From: Nemopilema nomurai
Lineage: Eukaryota > Cnidaria > Scyphozoa > Rhizostomeae > Rhizostomatidae
Assembly (NCBI GenBank): GCA_003864495.1
Contig: ML133388.1
Location: 2,457,809 to 2,521,808 of the forward strand
Length of the DNA: 64,000 nucleotides
Direction of reading: 5' to 3'
Of this stretch, positions 33,101 through 43,412 are shown in pieces (position 1 is the stretch's first letter; the number at the start of each line of letters is the position of its first letter). The notes beneath the pieces were generated by a model, which was not told where the DNA came from, made no database searches, and worked only from the letters and a program-made list of their open reading frames with translations. The translations under genes and the position numbers were made by a program.

Positions 33101-36100
33101 ATCTTTTATTAACTTTAAGCTTAAAACCTCGTGCCTTCGATAATCGGTATTTCAATGAGAAAAAACCAATAATCTACAAAATACTAGACATGGACCGTTA
33201 TGAAAACGCAGCAATAATATCAAACAGCTTACAGGGGAGGATGTTTTTGTAGCGATTTTTGGTCTTGTTCTCAGGTCTCTGGCCTTCTCTTGTGCTGTAT
33301 GCCCCCTGCTTTTGTTCAAAGTACTGCAGCCGCTGCAAATAAACAACGAGCGAAAAAAGATAGATTAAGAGTATAGCTTGTAGTTATTTTGTAAAGTCTT
33401 CTGGTGATTCATAAACATGATGATCAAGTGAGTAGAGAATCCTTTGTTAAACCCTTTTGGTAACGACATTGATGCTAAATCAAAAGACGATAAGTTGGTT
33501 CTTAAGTACCTCAAATTCTTCACCAAAACCATCCAAACGGACGTGGACTTTTTTCTCCAATTGCTGCATTCTTTCTCCAATATTCCGTGCCAAGAAACTT
33601 GTACTATAAAATGGCTGTTAAAAAGGGTATGAATATCTTTTAGTACATACTATGGCCAAACATTCAGAGAAAACTATAAAATTGGAGCATTGCATCAAGC
33701 ATCATTATCAAAGAACAGACAAAATCTAGCCTTTGTGATAAGACCCTTTAAAAATCTACAGATTGGAATTTTCAATTATTATGAAGTTTACTTTCAAATC
33801 TAGGTAAGTATGGATGATAAATTCTGGTTCTGTGATTTTAGAAAACACTATACCCACCTCAATTAAATTGATGTCAGTTTGGGTGTTTGTGTCTCGAAGC
33901 TGTGGGTTTTGTCTGTAGTAATCAACAAGAGCTGCCAGACTGTTGAACTGATGACCAGAGCCAACATCAAATTTCCCATTTCTGTTTTTGACAATTATGT
34001 GTGACACACCACCCTGGCACCTTAAGTGTGAAAATGAAATAATCTTATGAAAAGCTCCATCAAACTGGATAACAATATAATTAATTAATTGCAAGTCTGT
34101 GATGGTGTTATGATGATATTAAATGTGTGCTTTGAATCGTATGATGAACTGATACTATTGAGCAAAATCCAGAGAAAATGGAATCCACAGTCATCACTAG
34201 GGCACTGTAAAAGCTCTATTAAGAAACAGGGGTTTAATTATTTTCTCAGTATTAGAGGGGGCTTAAAAGTGAGGGGGCTCATTAGAGAGGGAGCCTTAAA
34301 AGGGAGAGGAGGTTATTAGAGCTTTTACAGTAATCAGTTTAGAGCACACATACAAACAAAGAAACTCAATTCAGTTTCATCATGAACTCTTTCATCTACT
34401 ACTTCATCTTGGCTTGCTGAATAATTTCAGTTCTTATGATATTGGGGATCTTGTGATTTTGGATATCTTGATAATTTTGTAATTTTGTAATTTTTGTGAT
34501 ATTGACTATTTTCAATTTTTTTATTAGAAATCATTTAAACTCTAGTTTTTTCTAGCACATTTGGATGATCTCTATGCATGTTGAAGCTTTAAATGGGATA
34601 CCATGATAAAATAAGATGTAATACTTGCCACAATATTACAGTTTTAAGAAAATCAAGAAATACAACGAGAACAAAGACAGATAACAAGCAAAAAATAAAA
34701 ACCTTGCACTAATCACAAATTGGCCTGGCTGACTTTGACTTTCCCTGACTAAAAAATTACCAATAGAGCCTTTTGACATCAATAGCTTTTCTGCTTCTGC
34801 CCCTTTCATTGACCCATGAAACCATCTAAAGAAACATGGACAATTCTAAATCAACTGGCACTCCATGCATGAGACTCTAAATGCAAGGATGCAAAATGAA
34901 TGATGTTATTATGGGGACAAGCAAAACTTTTTCAAATTTCAATGGGAGGAAAAACTTGATAACTGAGACAAGTGGAACTAGATAGTGCATAACTAGCACT
35001 TAATGTAATTAACTTCCAAGACATTCAATTATGAAGCCAATTATACAAGATTCCATTGTACTTTAGACAGCTTGGATTACCTTTCTGATGTTGGATCTTG
35101 TGAGGCAAGAGGGTATTTCAGCTCAATAAAACTACCATCTTTGAGAGGGATAGCATTCTTTGTTTTCATGCAGTGATCTACAAGATCACTCAGTGTGGCA
35201 AAAGGCTCTGATGCTGTTCCATCTAAAGATGCTAACTGAAAGCAGTCACCATCGTTGAGTACTTTGATGTTTGTTACATCATTTCTATGCCTAGAAGGAG
35301 AACATGGCAAATATTATAGCAATGATGAGTATAATGATGAAAAAACAAGAACAGGTGACATAATGAGAAGATAAATTTAATAATAGAGGATGAAACCAAA
35401 ATCATATTAGAAAATGCTTTTGAAGAAAGAAGTGTTGCAAAAGATTTTGAAATCAAAAATTCTGAAGGTGCATCAATAATATTTTAATACCACTTTTCTA
35501 GATCCATACATTTTGGAGCTAGATTTAGCCTTTAGATGACAAATAATTAAGATTTTGAACAATATGTTAGTCTTTGTATTTGTGATTAAACATTTTTACA
35601 TGTCACACTAAGTTTCATGCTTAATAAAATCAGAAGCAACTTGATTATCTTACATGTAATAAAGATATGTATTAAAAATGAAAAATATTTATGATATTTT
35701 GATTCAGGCTAGCCTACTTACAATACTGATATGGTAAAGTTTCCTTGGTGACTTTGACTTGGTCGTACTAGAAAGGTTCCATCTGTCCCATTTCCTTTTA
35801 GCAGGTCATCTGACTCCACTGGAGTTACGTGTGGATGGAACCACCTGAAAGTGACAAAGAGGATGCATTTACTATGAAGAGTTCATATTGTGAGTTACTG
35901 GTCAAATTTGATTCTGGGCAATGAGGGAACATATAAATAAACAATCATAAACCAATGCTTTAAAAAACACCTATGAAATGTCTGACACCTCAAATAATCT
36001 CTAAATAGACATAACAACAGTTTGGTCAGGTTGATTACATTACTCCTCAAAGACGTGGAGCAAATCCTTACCTGGGAACTGACTAACTCTTCTGCTTGAC

Positions 36101-37171
36101 TTATCTCTAACAAATATGTGACACAAAAACAAAATTTTCTACTTATCAGCACTTTACTGTAATTATACTTATACAAACAACCTAGCATACCATTAGCATT
36201 CAGTCATATCAAAACCAGAAACAATAATTAGCTTGGAAACTGGAAACAGCTGAATTGACAACTGAATGATCCACATTTCCATCAAGAAGATTAAGGCTGA
36301 TTGGAAAAATTGGGTCAAAGCACTGGCTTTGTAAACAGAGATGGTATATTAAGTCAAGGAGTTTAAAAATGAAATCCAAAACTTGATGTTACCTCATAAA
36401 CCCTAATCCCAAAATATAGTACCTAACATAACCTTTAACTGTTTGATCTACTGAGAGACTTTCTTTAAGAAAATTCTTTTCCATACAACCTTTCTGCTAT
36501 CTATGCAAAATGTAATATTATTGTGATTTTGTCATCCTTTGTAACTCGCCGTGTTGTATTATTTTGTAAATTTGTCGATTCAAAGACTTCTGCATGTAGT
36601 TGAATTTTTTAATATGAAATGAGCTGAACTGTAATTAACTCCAAGAAAACAAATAATCCAGCCTTGACGCTCACCCGAAAGCCTTTCATAAGCAAATACA
36701 CGTAGATGATTCGTTTAATTAATGCGCAAAGAATAAGTCTTCGATATTGTTTCAATTTCTGTTTCAAGTTTCTGAATCAGCTTCACAGTCTAACTTTCCT
36801 TGGATGACCGTATCGATTCGTATCTTCCACTGAAACGCGCTAAACATTCCACTTCTAGTGTTAAATTGCGCATTATCAACAATACCAGGAGACACAGCGA
36901 GACCAGGTGAAGCTTGGGACATTTTAGAAATTGTAGGCCTATACGTACCACCACCCCAAAAAAACAGAAAAAACGGTACATACCTTCCCGTCATTTCACT
37001 TTACAGTATTAAAATATCTTTATGGCTGGCAAAGTTTGATTTCAACGATGTTCCATTTCTCTTCAAACCACAAACTTTGATTTAGGTTACACTTGGTAAA
37101 ACAATACGTTAAACTATCCCTCTGACAATTTGTTCTGGTCACGGAAGTAAAACTTACCAGGCAAGGTTCAT
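27196..37171 (-). CDS. PTPN11-like: SHP-2-like tyrosine phosphatase, copy B (SH2-SH2-PTP, YENV tail)
   Basis: Second SHP-2 family phosphatase, about 2.1 kb upstream of copy A in the same orientation. Coding exons (minus): 37158-37171, 35722-35844, 35081-35290, 34703-34825, 33858-34020, 33510-33614, 33233-33332, 32992-33071, 31797-31937, 31085-31216, 30243-30400, 29571-29638, 28862-28938, 28622-28696, 28150-28202, 27909-27951, 27196-27252; 573 aa, close to the 593 of human SHP-2. The 14-base first exon encodes MNLAW. N-SH2 has FLVRPS (Arg32) but Asn53 where the pTyr-contacting His is usual, plus a 5-residue insertion. C-SH2 has FLVRES. PTP has [29 protein letters not shown] (Asp415), [10 protein letters not shown] (Cys449, Arg455) and [11 protein letters not shown]. 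The TVxDFW motif is degraded to ATRGAFW. The tail carries VYENV (Tyr531), a Grb2-SH2-type site, and ends basic at KRKGKR, with the stop TGA overlapping a potential donor. All phases close. Confidence 0.92.
30137..30224. repeat. (CAA)n/(CAACAG)n microsatellite
   Basis: Trinucleotide array on the plus strand, beginning about 20 bases past the donor of the copy B exon 30243-30400 that encodes the WPD loop; the transcript would read (GUU/GCU)n. Confidence 0.9.
30637..30957. repeat. intronic tandem duplication, about 150-170 bp unit
   Basis: Copy one (30637-30806) and copy two (30812-30957) share GCACTTGGATACTTG at the start, CAGAAATTATC in the middle and TTAGCCTTTGAATCCAAGCA at the end, with several small deletions between them. 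Confidence 0.85.
31442..31581. repeat. dispersed repeat, copy 2
   Basis: Counterpart of 15113-15246, in the copy B intron between exons 31797-31937 and 31085-31216. The intron is not the equivalent one, so the pair comes from element insertion, not from the gene duplication. Confidence 0.7.
34205..34330. mobile_element. 126-bp inverted-repeat element (MITE-like)
   Basis: Ends are CTGTAAAAGCTCTATTAA and, inverted, CTGTAAAAGCTCTAATAA (17 of 18 identical). The interior is purine-rich with repeated GGGAG/TTAAAAG units. It lies in the copy B intron between exons 34703-34825 and 33858-34020. A TA follows the right end, but the left flank is CA, so the duplication is unclear. Confidence 0.75.
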
Positions 37172-38391
37172 CGCCAAAGCGAGGCCGTTCGAATAAAAGC
37201 GGAGATTTGTCAGCAAATGAATTTCCGGAGGAAAAACCGGACGACGGACTGGCCGGTAAAAAGGGAAGGAGGAAAGACGTAAATGGGATGAATGAAGGGA
37301 ACTAGATGGGAGAGAGCTAGAGTGAGAAAGTACATAATTGAAAGTTAGGGAAGAAGGTAAAGAGAAGGGTTAAGATAGGAATTGCACTTGGAGAAGGAGT
37401 TCAGAGAGGAGGGGGAAAGCGACGGAAAGGAGTGAGTGTCAAGTGATGAGAAAAATAAAGGCTAGAGAGAGGGCGGTGGCATTTTTGCTGTAGCATTTTG
37501 TGACATGGCTCTTCAGTGGCTTGTTTAATTTTGTTCTGGCCCTCTTTACTCAAGCCACTTTTTTCTCATTCATTCTACAAACATTTCCATTCGCCACGAC
37601 AACCATCGTTTCAAAGTAATCATGCCCTGGTTGACGCATCACATTTTCATGCTGCCGTAGTCGCTTGACCAATGTTGTAGGCTCATTTCTACGAATTGTT
37701 CAATTAATTTCCACCACGCTATTAATTACTCCCATTAACCTCCCACTTCTTCCTTTCTATTATCCTTTATGTAATCCAAGTCAATTTTATTGTTGTGAAC
37801 AGACTTGATACCAAACTAATTTGTTGAATTTTGATAGGCTCAGAAACAGAGAACACCCCTCATTTCTGGCACTTCTCTGCCTCGAACTAATCTGCTCGTT
37901 ATATGAAAGCACAATCGTCGTTTTAAAGCTAACATCGGGACTTACTTTTCACACGCCCATCGCTCGTAAAGTTATAGAATCTACCTGCTTCTGTAACATG
38001 AAATCAATTGGTTCCGCTTGCGTTTGCGTCAGATCCGCAACCTATGAAAATTTATCGGCGTATTGGTGTGACCAAAGATTATAATCTTTGGTGTGGCAGC
38101 AAAAAGCTATTACGTCATGGCGTTCGAACTCTACTTTACCAAACAAGTCTCCACAGTTTCGAATCAACATGGAGCGGAATAACTTGCACAAACACGCCTA
38201 GTGCTGTTCTATAGAACTTACATGATCTTCTTCAAAATTATCTGAAGGAGTTTTAAAGAAGTTGATTGAGGTTTTGAAATATAATCCTCTAAGATAAAAT
38301 CCACAAGAAGCATTCTTGGGTTGTGACATTTAATTTTCTACGCTGCATTTAAGCAAATTTAATCCTTTCAAAACTTGCAATATTTCAAAAT

Positions 38392-38500
38392 GATGTACAC
38401 ATAAGCATCCGAGGGCAAAAAAAGGCTAACTCAGAGGCTTGTTCAGGATGTACACATAAGCATCCCAGGGCAAAAAAGGCTAACTCAGAGGCTTGTTCAG
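38392..38500. repeat. perfect-class tandem duplication, 55 and 54 bp
   Basis: Two adjacent copies beginning GATGTACACATAAGCATCC and ending GGCTTGTTCAG, differing by one substitution and one A in a homopolymer, in the intergenic space between SHP-2 copy B and POLR2D. Recent by its near identity. Confidence 0.92.
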
Positions 38501-38806
38501 GAAGAGCCAAATCTGTTTTGAATTGCTTTCATTCCAGAAACCAGTCTTCTCGACCAACTAGCAATCAAGCTTGATTCGCCTCGAGCAAATTTTCGCCTTT
38601 ACTCTGAGATCGGGAGATTTCTAGAAATGAGCAAACAGCCATTTTGCAATATTTTGTATTGGTCTTTACACTTATCAAACGTAAGAAGTGTAAATGAAGC
38701 ATTTCAAAACGAGATTCATCAAATTCTAATCTAGAAACTACCCACATGCTTAGGCGGAATTTGTCAGGAAAGGAGCCTAAAGTTTTGATGATCATGTTGT
38801 GAGACA

Positions 38807-38847
38807 TTACCATGTTTACAAATGGGACTCTGACTATCGGAGACAAT
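38807..38847. repeat. short dispersed repeat, copy 1
   Basis: TTACCATGTTTACAAATGGG and the following 20 bases recur at 43371-43412 with three transitions. Confidence 0.75.
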
Positions 38848-39397
38848 TTTAAACGAGTTACAACTCTGCTGCAACGCCTGGAATCTTGTTATTTTCTGAA
38901 TTGTATGGATAAGTTATTCTTCACAGAATGGATTCTTCACATACTGCATACAATCTTCTATTCTTCATTTTTCAAATGCTTGGTATTGTCTGTATAAACG
39001 CAGTCCTTTTTGTGTGATTCTACCAAAGCTTTAAAGCAAAAGCGTGGAAAAGATGGTGGCGGCTGATGTATGTCCTCATCGCGGTGCAACGAGAAACATA
39101 ACAGCGTGTGCCTACCATTATGTTGAGAAGCAAGAAGATCAGCAATAAGGATTTTTGTTCGGAATTCAACTCGAATATACTCTTTTTTCAAAGCAGAGTC
39201 CAACGAAAATTGATGGCTCCACGTCTTGGAGATCTCTGAGATCGGTGCAAACCAAATTAAATAAGTTGCTTTAATAAAATGAGTTTTGATTTTGTCTAGC
39301 AAGAGCAAAGGAAGTGTCATTGTCATGTTTTTGCCCAGCCTCAATCGCATTCCATTATTGTAAATAAATTCCTGAACGAGGCTATGTTTTAGCAAAC

Positions 39398-42300
39398 ATG
39401 GCGGTCCAAATGAACGGGGACGATGTTATTGCCGACGAAGAAGATGCCAAAGAACTTATGTTCCCAAAAGGTAAGAATGAAACTATACAGCAGGTGGCTT
39501 TTTCTAAGTTGTATTTTAGAGCTGTAAATGTTTTTCATTAATTTCTATATCCATATGTTGTCTAGAATCATTGACAAATATTTCCAACAACACGACGACC
39601 ATCTCAACCAATCAGTCCTATTTAAAGTTTTAGAGTCATATCATCCATTTTCGATTAAGGTTTTAGGCTCTTTTGGTGTCCTAAATGAGCATATCACCAA
39701 GAAAAGCATACAATTGCCCCCTACATATGGAAAACAATCGTTCGAAAATCATTTCACCAAGAACATCTTCAATTTTGAACATTAGATTCTGAAGATATCT
39801 AGCAGTATAGTTTCCCAGAAAGTTACAAATATTATAGTATAATTATCGACTGCTAACAATTAACCACTAACCAAGATGTGCGCAATACCCATTATAAGGT
39901 CTTTGTACTGTATACAATAGATAGATAGATACTGAAGGTAATCTCTATTCCCATAATGATATGTCATCTTTTATGATTTTTAGACAGTAATTATTAGCAA
40001 TTTGTTTTATTTTGGCAGTCAGTATTGCAAGCCCCACAACCAGTAACCCTTGGGAGCAGACTGTTGTGTGTTGTAATGCTGTAAACTGTTAAACATCATT
40101 GGCTTTTTACTGTTTTAGGGGCTGTTTCTTCTTTTTTTAGTGGTCATTCTTGCCACAAATTTTGGAAATTATCAACCTTATAGAAAATAATGTCTCATCA
40201 AAATATACAGGCCTTTTTGTTAGGTATGAGTATTTGCATCAGCACTCACCCTAAATTATGCAAGCATTTAATAGCTCGCACAAAATCGTAAATGCTTTCA
40301 AATTTTACTCTGTATCTTAGGGAAAACCATCCAATTTGTCATCAAATTATTTGTATTCTTTATCAATGAACATATTTCTAGTTATCTATTATGGCAGTGA
40401 CATAAAAAACACAATTCTGGTTTATCAAAACACCAGAAACCTGTTTACCAAAATCTTGTGCTTGGAAGAAATTAGGTGTTGTTTTACTCCCTATGGCTGG
40501 CTATGGAAGGTGTGAAACCTTCTTAAAAACTAAAGAGCAAATTAAAGACAATCCTCTGATTTTCTAAAAAACCAAGATAACTCAGCTTGAACCTAAGTTT
40601 ACTTGTTCTTATAAAAAATATAGTGAAGATGATAACATTCTGCATCATGGATTTTTTTGTGGTGTAGTCAATGTGCTGAGAATTTTTGGTAAATTTCTAA
40701 TGTAAAATAAGTTCTACTATAAATCAAGTTAGCAGGCCTATATGCATCCAATGTTGTAAGATACAAAAGAACCAAAGAGAACTAAAATTATCAGTCAATC
40801 AAGCTATTCAAGGAGCCATTAAGCTGTTTCCCTTTTACTGGACAGCTACAGTTCATTACACTAATTCTCCTCCATCTATTATGTTTTTCTTTGTCTATGA
40901 TCAGCCAGTTGCTGTTTTCAATCATTTTTCTATTATTGTAAGTTATTGAAGTCAACTGTTTTGTTTTGGACTTTTTAAAAAACACAGCTCCTAAGCAAAC
41001 CTCTATTTTTCATCCACCCTTCCATTCTTACTCTCAAAACTAATTTTGGGATGTTTTATCAGTCTAAGTACCCAAGAATCTACTAAATTTCTAAATATTG
41101 CAGAGTTTGAGAATGCAGAAACATTATTGAATTCTGAAGTCTTCATGTTGCTGGAACATAGAAAAGCTCAAAATGAAATGGCCGATGAGGACCAAGAGAT
41201 GTCAGAAGTATTTAGAAAAACTTATGAATACACACAAAAGTTTAGCAGATACAAAAACAGAGAAACCATTGCACAAGTTAGGGGGTAAGTCTTCAATAAC
41301 TACAATCCTGGACAAAAGTTAGGAGACATTTGCTGTTATAATAATTTGTTGCAAAAGCATCCAACCCCCTCCCCCCAATATCAATGTTGATGTTGATTTT
41401 ATAGATTTTCTGGCTTCCACAATCAACTGCCATTACCCACCACCAACATTGACATTGGGGGGGGGGGGGCATAGCACTGGTTTTGAGGGCAATTACACAG
41501 AAAATCGCTTAAAAAGTAATTGTCTCATAACCTTTTGTCCAGGATTGTAGCTCCCAATTCTGTACAGTATTCCAAGTCTCCCAAGTCTATATTCAAAGAT
41601 GACATTATATACATTTAATCAAGATATAGAGAATATAAATCTCAAACTTACAGTATCTTTTGCTCTCCTGCGAACATCTACAATACTGATCCTTAGACCT
41701 TACAAAAGAATAAAACACCAGCTAAGAGAGTTTTTGTAATGGTGTATACAAATATATTAACCATGAATGGCTGATTTTCGGCTGGATATTTGAGTGATAG
41801 TGAAGCATACCTTATTGATCAACATTTAACACTGTCAGTTTTCTAAACATACATTGTTTTGCTCCAGGTTATTATCAAAGAAAAAGCTTCACAAATTTGA
41901 GCTTTCTTGTCTTGCAAACACCTGCCCTGAAACAGCAGAAGAGGCCAGGGCTCTGATTCCCAGGTGAAAATCTTTTTCCATGACTGTTACATCCTATTAT
42001 TAAAATTATTGTTATCATTAATAGTTTGTAGCAGCAGTGTTAATAATTATGTGTTCGGTTTCGTTTTACAGTACTATTCTTGCTAAGAGCTTGTTAATGA
42101 GAATGATAAGGCAAATAATGCTATGAATAAGCCTAAAAAATTGTAAAAAGAAGGAAGGAAGACACTAAGATTGAATTTTAATGAAAAAAGAGAGGATGAA
42201 TAGACTAATCAATTAGCAAAATAAATAAAAAAGATTTTTACAAAATAGGAGATAAAGGGTTGTTTCTATATCCACTGTTTAGCTTTTGAAGAAGAAGTTA

Positions 42301-42523
42301 TACTATTCATAAATGAATCAGAAATTTTGTACTGATCACAGCTTTAAACAATCTGCTATATTAGACTAAATCAACTGTTATAATCAATTTATGATTAATC
42401 ATTTTATTCACTTAGTGTGTGTATTATCTGGTTTCCATTTGCAGCTTGGAGGGAAGGTTTGATGACAAGGAACTTCAAGATGTTCTGGACGAGATAAAAA
42501 CGTACAGAAGCATACAAGGGTGA
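39398..42523 (+). CDS. POLR2D: RNA polymerase II subunit Rpb4
   Basis: Rpb4 forms the stalk of RNA polymerase II with Rpb7 and acts in initiation and mRNA export in the nucleus. Coding exons: 39398-39470, 41104-41284, 41868-41963, 42445-42523; 142 aa, the same length as human POLR2D. Recognisable segments in order are [81 protein letters not shown] and LDEIKT, ending at RSIQG before TGA. Splice phases are 1, 2 and 2 and close without frameshift. The start ATG lies in an AACATGGCGG context, which resembles a YY1-type site seen at start codons of metazoan housekeeping genes. It is transcribed divergently from SHP-2 copy B. A Tc1/mariner-type MITE sits 18 bases after the second donor, and another MITE lies about 130 bases after the stop. 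Identity is certain; the 3' UTR end is not located. Confidence 0.97.
41303..41547. mobile_element. 245-bp Tc1/mariner-type MITE in POLR2D intron 2
   Basis: Terminal inverted repeats begin CAATCCTGGACAAAAG and both ends are flanked by TA, the target duplication of Tc1/mariner elements. The similarity of the arms extends about 28 bases (to AGGAGACA / ATGAGACA). An inner inverted pair (CCCCCCAATATCAATGTTG with CAACATTGACATTGGGGGG) makes the element a long foldback. The left end is 18 bases past the exon 2 donor. Confidence 0.88.
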
Positions 42524-42651
42524 TCGTAATTCATAAGTCAAGGACTTAACTACTTCAACATCCAAGCCATCGCATCATTTTTCGACAGCAACAAAAAGTG
42601 CATTTTAAGAATAGGCCTCAACATTTGTAGGTCTAAGATATTGGATTTTAT

Positions 42652-42783
42652 CGAGGGGCAAATCACTCCAAAAATCTCGTACACCTTTTGTGAAAATCCT
42701 ATTGTTTTATCAAAAATTCCTTGGAAATCCTATTGTTTTCGTGAAAATCTCGTACGCTTTTTGCAAGAGTGAATTGCCCCTCG
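42652..42783. mobile_element. 132-bp MITE with 8-bp target duplication, hAT-like
   Basis: Ends are CGAGGGGCAAATCACTC and, inverted, CGAGGGGCAATTCACTC (16 of 17). It is flanked by GATTTTAT at 42644-42651 and again at 42784-42791, an 8-bp duplication typical of hAT elements. The interior holds two copies of AATCCTATTGTTTT. It lies about 130 bases after the POLR2D stop, probably in the 3' UTR. Confidence 0.88.
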
Positions 42784-43370
42784 GATTTTATTCTCCGCAC
42801 TGTACTGTACTGCTTGCAACATGGAAAATTGGGATGTTGTCTCCGTTGCAGAGATACACATGAAGAGATCATGTCCTGACTAAATAGTTTTTTGGAATAA
42901 GCTACATTTGACTTAATCTTGAAACTTTGATTTCTACGTCGTAAACTAGAGCTCGGTTTCTGTTTATTTTGGCTACAGGATTCTATAGCTCCAAACAAAA
43001 ACAATTTCTGTTTGCAAAGCAGCCTTATAAACATTAGGCCAGCTTCGTTCTCTTTACCCCTACGATGCAATGATGAACCGTTTTATCCGATTCACTGTTG
43101 ATCAAACTTCACTGCTTGAAACTCCAATACCTTTGCACTGCATTTGTCGAGTCTTCGAATTTTCTGGTTCACTTACTCATCGGCATTCATGGAAAATCGA
43201 AAGTTTTTGCATTCCCAGTGTCTCTCATCTAGAACACGATAAAAGCCGAATAATCGATTCCTTGTTTGAATTTCAAATAGATAGAAACGCTTTTGTCTTC
43301 ACCTTCTGCATAAATAATCTTAGGGGGTTTTCGAGGAAATAGACACCTGGAAGGCATTTTGCCTGCCAAA

Positions 43371-43412
43371 TTACCATGTTTACAAATGGGACTCTGATTA
43401 TCGAAGACAACT
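43371..43412. repeat. short dispersed repeat, copy 2
   Basis: Counterpart of 38807-38847; similarity stops on both sides, so it is probably the conserved end of an older repeat. Confidence 0.75.

Larger units (their letters stand above)
37172..39397. promoter_or_regulatory. divergent intergenic/promoter region between SHP-2 copy B and POLR2D
   Basis: About 2.2 kb between two divergent start codons. It contains a purine-rich tract (37255-37445, plus strand) just upstream of the copy B ATG, a perfect 20-bp palindrome (38072-38091), a 55-bp duplication and a short dispersed repeat (38807-38847). No coding exon is recognised. Confidence 0.5.
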
